From: Woeseiaceae bacterium
Lineage (GTDB): Bacteria > Pseudomonadota > Gammaproteobacteria > Steroidobacterales > Woeseiaceae
Direction: 5' to 3'
NCBI GenBank assembly: GCA_022866645.1
Contig: JALHUQ010000160.1
Coordinates: 1-8,340, forward strand
Length of the DNA stretch: 8,340 nt
Shown: piece after piece, positions 4,824-8,340 of the stretch
Layout: the number at the start of each line of letters is the position of its first letter
How positions within the stretch are numbered: position 1 is the stretch's first letter
The notes under the pieces: generated by a model
What the model saw: the letters and a program-made list of their open reading frames with translations, nothing else
Database searches by the model: none
What the model was told of the DNA's origin: nothing
Translations under genes and position numbers: made by a program

Positions 4824-6596
4824 TTACAGGGGCCAGACAAATATAATGACAGGGACGGATATCACGATGATCAATATCTCCAGCGGCAACCCCATGCGCC
4901 AATAGTCACCGAATCGGTAACCGCCGGGTCCCATAATCAATGTGTTGTTCTTGTGCCCGATCGGAGTCAGAAACGCACAAGACGCGGCGACGGCGACTCC
5001 CATCAAAAACGGATCAGGATTAACGTCTAATCGTGCAGCGATCTCGATGGCAATCGGCGCGGCGATGACGGCTGTCGCTGTATTGTTCATCACATCCGAA
5101 AGCGTCATTGTCACGACGACCAGCAACAGCAGGACGACGATCGGAGAATATCCGGCAGACAGCTCGACAATACCGTTGGCGATTAATGCCGTTCCGCCCG
5201 TTGCCTGCAGCGCGCCGCCAATCGGAATCATCGAGCCGAGCAACACAATCACCGGCCACTCTATCGACGTATAGACGTCGCGAATCGGAACGATGTTGAA
5301 GAGCACATACAGCGCTGTCGCGCAGCCCAGCGCGATCGGCAAATAGACCAGCCCGATACTGGATATCAAAATCGCAGACGCAAAAATGCCGACAGCCCAC
5401 CAAGCCTTGTCGCGTTGGATAACGCGCTGCCCTCGGTCCGCTAATGGCAGTAAGTCCAGACGGCTGTTGGTATCAGAGAGGCGCTCCTCCGTCCCCAAAA
5501 GTAGCAAGACGTCTCCCGGCTGCAGAATCAACTTGCGCACATTTTCGCTAAATCGAGTGCCTTGCCGGGAAACGCCGACCAGTGCGATCCGATAACGATA
5601 CAGAAGGCGCAGCGACATCACCGAACGACCCACCAGGCGCGACGAGTCCGGCAAAACCACCTCGTTGAGCACCAGGTCCTCATTCCCCAGCATGCCTTCG
5701 CCCTTGCCGACATACTCGAGTTTCAGATTTCCCAGCGCCTCCTCAATGCTTTCCGGGCTGGCTTCAAGCACCAATATGTCCCCTGCCTTGATCTCCACCG
5801 CTCGAGCCAGGCCAGGCATCCGCTGTCCACGCCGGATCAATCCAACGATATCCACGTCGCTTCGCCCTGCCGCCTCGTCGAGGTCCTTGACCCGCTTGCC
5901 GATCGCGGTTGACCCGTCCGGCACACGTACCTCGGCGATGTAGTCGGCGAGATTGAACACTTCCCCGCCCGTATCAGCTGACATACGCGCGCTGGGCAGC
6001 AAGCGCCAACCGATTAGCGCGACGTAGGCGACGCCAACGATCGCGCAGGCCAGACCGACGGGCGCAAAGTCGAACATTTTATACGGCTCACCCAGCGCAT
6101 CGCCACGGAACTCGGCAATAACGATATTGGGTGGCGTTCCGATCAGCGTAATCATACCGCCCAGAATGGAAGCGAATGACAAGGGCATCAGCGACAGTGA
6201 CGGACTCCGACCCGCTTTTTTTGCCGCCTGTATGTCAACGGGCATAAGCAGGGCCAGCGCCGCGACATTGTTCATCAACGCAGAAAGCGAAGCTGCGAGG
6301 CCGGACATGATTACGATGTGCGTAGACAGTTTTCGCGACGCGTCAATTAGATGCCGCGCGACGAGCTCTATGGCACCCGAGTTGGATAGTCCCCGACTAA
6401 CGACCAAAACCAGAGCGATGATGACCGTGGCCGGGTGGCCAAATCCCGAAAAAGCCTGTTCTTTGGGTACAATACCGGTAAGCAGCGCAATCAGGAGCGC
6501 TACGAAAGCGACCAGATCGTAACGCCACCGGCCCCAAATAAGAAAAACGAAAACGAAAAACAGCAGGCCGAACAAAGTGAGTTGGTCTGGTGTCAT
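4824..6596 (-). CDS. SLC13/DASS family transporter with two RCK_C domains
   Basis: This 590-residue inner-membrane transporter belongs to the ion transporter superfamily of divalent-anion:sodium symporters, with the same layout as E. coli YfbS. The first membrane half covers about residues 5-200, including MNNVAALALLMP (108-119) and GTPPNIVIAEF (153-163). Two tandem RCK_C (TrkA-C) regulatory domains follow, about 213-292 and 305-380; each has the strand-rich pattern ending in GDILVLEAS and GDVLLLLGT. The second half covers about 398-590, including MNNTATAVIAAPIAIEIA (503-520), and ends with TPIGHKNNTLIMGPGGYRFG (544-563). The paired NN-T/A hairpins are where sodium and anion bind in the family. 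Substrate is not predictable; relatives carry sulfate, di- or tricarboxylates. RCK_C domains bind small ligands and probably gate transport. The ATG at 6596 has no strong Shine-Dalgarno sequence and follows two micro-ORFs. It is divergent from the YugP-type peptidase. Confidence 0.93.
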   Translation of the reverse strand: MTPDQLTLFGLLFFVFVFLIWGRWRYDLVAFVALLIALLTGIVPKEQAFSGFGHPATVIIALVLVVSRGLSNSGAIELVARHLIDASRKLSTHIVIMSGLAASLSALMNNVAALALLMPVDIQAAKKAGRSPSLSLMPLSFASILGGMITLIGTPPNIVIAEFRGDALGEPYKMFDFAPVGLACAIVGVAYVALIGWRLLPSARMSADTGGEVFNLADYIAEVRVPDGSTAIGKRVKDLDEAAGRSDVDIVGLIRRGQRMPGLARAVEIKAGDILVLEASPESIEEALGNLKLEYVGKGEGMLGNEDLVLNEVVLPDSSRLVGRSVMSLRLLYRYRIALVGVSRQGTRFSENVRKLILQPGDVLLLLGTEERLSDTNSRLDLLPLADRGQRVIQRDKAWWAVGIFASAILISSIGLVYLPIALGCATALYVLFNIVPIRDVYTSIEWPVIVLLGSMIPIGGALQATGGTALIANGIVELSAGYSPIVVLLLLVVVTMTLSDVMNNTATAVIAAPIAIEIAARLDVNPDPFLMGVAVAASCAFLTPIGHKNNTLIMGPGGYRFGDYWRMGLPLEILIIVISVPVIIFVWPL

Positions 6597-6599
6597 TCG

Positions 6600-6626
6600 T
6601 TACAACTCGATTTCGAAGATCATCAT
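6600..6626 (-). CDS. Micro-ORF 2 before the SLC13 gene (8 aa)
   Basis: The sequence reads MMIFEIEL and then TAA, in the same frame as the transporter, whose ATG follows after one further codon (TAA CGA ATG). Its first ATG overlaps the TGA of the preceding micro-ORF as ATGA. It may pass ribosomes from the leader to the transporter start, or it may be a remnant of a longer N-terminus. No independent evidence shows that it is translated. Confidence 0.3.
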   Translation of the reverse strand: MMIFEIEL

Positions 6627-6688
6627 GCGGCCGAACCGGCCACCGTCGGCATCGCGAGAATCGTTTCAATGGCGATGACTCTATTCAT
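6623..6688 (-). CDS. Micro-ORF 1, possible leader peptide (21 aa)
   Basis: The frame encodes a 21-residue peptide starting MNRVIAIETILAMP. AAGGAGG lies four bases before the ATG at 6688, the strongest ribosome binding site in this part of the window. It ends in TGA overlapping the next micro-ORF (ATGA), 27 bases before the transporter ATG. The natural reading is a leader peptide that delivers ribosomes to the poorly initiated transporter by coupling. The peptide has no run of one amino acid that would suggest classical attenuation. A decayed coding region is an alternative. Confidence 0.4.
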   Translation of the reverse strand: MNRVIAIETILAMPTVAGSAA

Positions 6689-6748
6689 TGCGCCTCCTTA
6701 GTGGTGCCTGGACGAGCGTTCACACCGGCACCACGCTACGATACCAGC

Positions 6749-7432
6749 ATGGCATACCTCGTTGTTATTTTCGTGGTTTTGGCGGTCGTACTTGGACCTG
6801 GCATTTGGGTACAACATGTACTCGGAAAATACAGCCAACCCGAAGATCGCTATGCTGGAACCGGGGCCAGCCTTGCGCGGCACTTGCTGGACAAACACAG
6901 CCTGCATTCAGTGGCCGTCGAAACGACCGAGACCGGAGACCACTACGACCCAATTGCGAAAGCCGTCAGGCTGACCAAAGATAAACACGACGGACATTCT
7001 TTGACCGCAATCACGGTCGCAGCGCATGAGGTCGGGCACGCAGTCCAGGACCATACCGGCTACCGGCCGTTAAAATTGCGCACGCGGCTGGTCAAGGCCA
7101 TGAGTGGCGTGGAAAAGATTGGCGCAGGCATACTCATAGTCTCGCCGTTTCTTGGTATATTGACGCGCGTTCCGGCTTTGGGATTACTGACTTTTCTCGC
7201 CGGAATGCTGACGCTCGGAACATCAGCGATTGTGCATTTGGTTACGCTTCCCACCGAATTTGACGCCAGTTTCAATCGGGCATTGCCGATGCTCGACGAG
7301 CACAAAATACTGAAATCGGCGGACCGTCGACACGCCCGCCGGCTGCTGACAGCCGCAGCATTGACCTACGTCTCAGCGTCTCTAATGAGCCTGCTCAATA
7401 TCGCGCGCTGGCTGGCGATTTTGCGCCGTTGA
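6749..7432 (+). CDS. YugP-family zinc metallopeptidase
   Basis: This 227-residue membrane protein is of the Zn_peptidase_2 (YugP) family. The N-terminal membrane helix is about residues 2-25. The catalytic domain has DHYDP (64-68) and the zinc-binding HEVGH motif at 93-97 (AAHEVGHAVQ); Glu94 would be the catalytic base. Two further membrane segments span about 124-165, followed by VTLPTEFDASFNRALPML (165-182), where Glu170 is a likely third zinc ligand, and a last hydrophobic helix about 200-225. Length and order match the family. The start is ATG 6749: the frame is open upstream to 6590, but that extension is Arg-rich, lacks membrane character, and overlaps the divergent gene's leader. No clear Shine-Dalgarno sequence is present. 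Physiological substrates of this family are poorly known. It is divergent from the SLC13 gene; a functional link is not shown. Confidence 0.92.
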   Translation: MAYLVVIFVVLAVVLGPGIWVQHVLGKYSQPEDRYAGTGASLARHLLDKHSLHSVAVETTETGDHYDPIAKAVRLTKDKHDGHSLTAITVAAHEVGHAVQDHTGYRPLKLRTRLVKAMSGVEKIGAGILIVSPFLGILTRVPALGLLTFLAGMLTLGTSAIVHLVTLPTEFDASFNRALPMLDEHKILKSADRRHARRLLTAAALTYVSASLMSLLNIARWLAILRR

Positions 7433-7552
7433 GTTTGACGCCATATCTATTTGTTTTTATTAATTTTTTTCACGATATGCGAGCACACGCCTGCGGCGCC
7501 AATAAATAGACTGGTTTAGGACGCACCGCACTGCTATTATCCGCGCCCGAAA

Positions 7553-7612
7553 GCCCGTCCTACCTGATATGCAGCGCCGCACTGGCTGCCAGGAAGCGCC
7601 TCAAGGACGGGC
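7553..7612 (+). other. Stem-loop 1 in the EF-G leader
   Basis: GCCCGTCCT (7553-7561) pairs perfectly with AGGACGGGC (7604-7612), a 9-bp GC-rich stem. The 42-base interior contains a small CTGG/CCAG hairpin. A second GCCCG a few bases upstream of the left arm could compete for the same CGGGC, so alternative pairing is possible. No U-tract follows, which argues against a terminator. Confidence 0.45.
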
Positions 7613-7646
7613 AAGGATTTACGTGCACCCACCTCGATTTAATGCC

Positions 7647-7679
7647 GGGTTCTCGCTTTAGGTTTGGCTATGAGAGCCC
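7647..7679 (+). other. Stem-loop 2 in the EF-G leader
   Basis: GGGTTCTC (7647-7654) pairs with GAGAGCCC (7672-7679) as an 8-bp stem with one G-U pair and a 17-base loop. It ends 64 bases before the EF-G start codon. It is not followed by a U-tract. Confidence 0.35.
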
Positions 7680-7743
7680 CTAATGGCGTGGCGATAAAGA
7701 AAGGTCAGTGCCAGCAGACAACCAACAGAGCTGAAGTATTGAA

Positions 7744-8340
7744 ATGAAAGACCTGAGCACCTACCGAAATATCGGCATCTTTGCCCACGTTGATGCGGGC
7801 AAAACGACGACCACCGAAAGAATCCTGAAACTGACCGGCAAAATCCACAAGATCGGCGAAGTTCACGATGGCGAAGCCACGACGGACTTTATGGAGCAGG
7901 AGCAGGAACGCGGCATTACGATTCAGGCCGCTGCGACCAGCTGTCAGTGGGACGGTCACCGCATGAACATCATCGACACACCGGGACACGTGGACTTCAC
8001 GATCGAAGTGTATCGGTCGCTAAAGGTACTCGACGGCGGCATCGGCGTTTTCTGTGGCTCAGGCGGCGTCGAACCGCAATCCGAAACAAACTGGCGTTAT
8101 GCTAACGATTCGGAAGTTGCACGCATCATTTTCATCAACAAGCTTGATCGAATTGGCGCGGACTTCTATATGGTTGTAAAGCAGATCGAAGAGATTCTGG
8201 CTGCTAAGCCTTTGGTTATGGTTTTGCCGATCGGCATCGAGGACGACTTCGTCGGCGTCGTTGATCTGCTGACTGAAAAATCGTGGATCTGGAGCGATGC
8301 CAGCGACGCGGCGTCCTACACGATCGGCGAGGTGCCGGAA
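7744..8340 (+). CDS. fusA: Elongation factor G, second (FusA2) type, 3' partial
   Basis: The first 199 residues of an EF-G, a translational GTPase, run in frame off the right edge; the full protein is usually about 700 residues. The GTP-binding motifs are intact: G1 AHVDAGKT (14-21), switch I with RGIT (56-59), G3 DTPGH (78-82) and G4 NKLD (132-135). The sequence after G3 reads FCGSGGVEPQSET (103-115). Canonical FusA has AVGGVQPQSET there, and together with the HKIGEVHDGEATTDFMEQE switch region this points to the second EF-G paralog of many gammaproteobacteria. No rpsL, rpsG or tufA is next to it, so this is not the str operon copy. The ATG at 7744 is the first possible start, since a TGA lies 9-12 bases upstream in frame. 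The Shine-Dalgarno sequence is weak. Its exact role in translocation or ribosome recycling cannot be told here. Confidence 0.93.
   Translation, partial: MKDLSTYRNIGIFAHVDAGKTTTTERILKLTGKIHKIGEVHDGEATTDFMEQEQERGITIQAAATSCQWDGHRMNIIDTPGHVDFTIEVYRSLKVLDGGIGVFCGSGGVEPQSETNWRYANDSEVARIIFINKLDRIGADFYMVVKQIEEILAAKPLVMVLPIGIEDDFVGVVDLLTEKSWIWSDASDAASYTIGEVPE

Larger units (their letters stand above)
7433..7743. other. 311-base intergenic region before the EF-G gene
   Basis: This gap has no credible gene. It begins with an AT-rich, T-rich stretch (7446-7472) without a GC-rich hairpin, so it is not a clear rho-independent terminator for the peptidase gene. TATTAT at 7535-7540 is a possible -10, with only a poor -35. 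Two inverted repeats follow (7553-7612 and 7647-7679), so a transcript starting near 7547 would have a structured leader of about 197 bases. Confidence 0.5.

Noticed and set aside
4779..4855. Direct repeat TGACAGGGA (4779-4787 and 4847-4855)
   Set aside because: Only nine bases, one copy inside the transporter coding sequence, with no flanking mobile-element structure; likely chance.
5562..5943. Long plus-strand open frames inside the transporter gene
   Set aside because: They are antisense to the RCK_C-coding region, have Ser/Arg/Pro-rich compositions typical of shadow frames and show no ribosome binding site or domain.
6590..6748. Upstream in-frame extension of the YugP-type peptidase
   Set aside because: The 53 extra residues are Arg-rich and would precede the N-terminal membrane helix; they overlap the leader and start of the divergent transporter.

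Overview
The window looks like chromosomal DNA of a free-living Gram-negative bacterium, most likely a gammaproteobacterium. Evidence is the lipobox-bearing outer-membrane-type lipoprotein, a DUF4389 protein, an EF-G of the second (FusA2-type) class and moderate GC with AT-rich intergenic regions. Genus cannot be told from the sequence alone. No tRNA, rRNA, CRISPR array, insertion sequence or phage gene was seen; the window reads as ordinary chromosome with one small accessory-looking two-gene module.

Layout. From 2205 down to 102 three minus-strand genes lie head to tail: an MFS transporter, a 34-residue single-helix membrane protein with a good Shine-Dalgarno sequence, and a YiiM-type MOSC protein starting at GTG. 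Divergent from the MFS gene, at 2315-2756 on the plus strand, is a compact pair: a ribbon-helix-helix DNA-binding protein and an 84-residue protein resembling plasmid ParC-type partition-associated proteins. They overlap by 8 bases and sit behind a perfect 10-bp inverted repeat that brackets the promoter. A DUF4389 membrane protein (minus) converges on this pair and is divergent from an M19 membrane dipeptidase lipoprotein (plus). The dipeptidase in turn overlaps, tail to tail, a 77-residue protein of unknown function.

From 6596 down to 4824 is a 590-residue SLC13/DASS-type transporter with two central RCK_C (TrkA-C) domains. Two tiny overlapping reading frames precede it, the first with the only strong ribosome binding site of that leader. 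Divergent from it is a YugP-family membrane zinc metallopeptidase (6749-7432). A 311-base gap with two stem-loops then leads to an EF-G paralog that runs off the right edge.

No pathway links all the genes. The most unusual parts are the ribbon-helix-helix/ParC-like module with its operator, the apparently leaderless divergent starts at 2205 and 2315, the stacked micro-ORFs before the SLC13 gene, the 34-residue membrane protein, and the structured leader before the EF-G gene.
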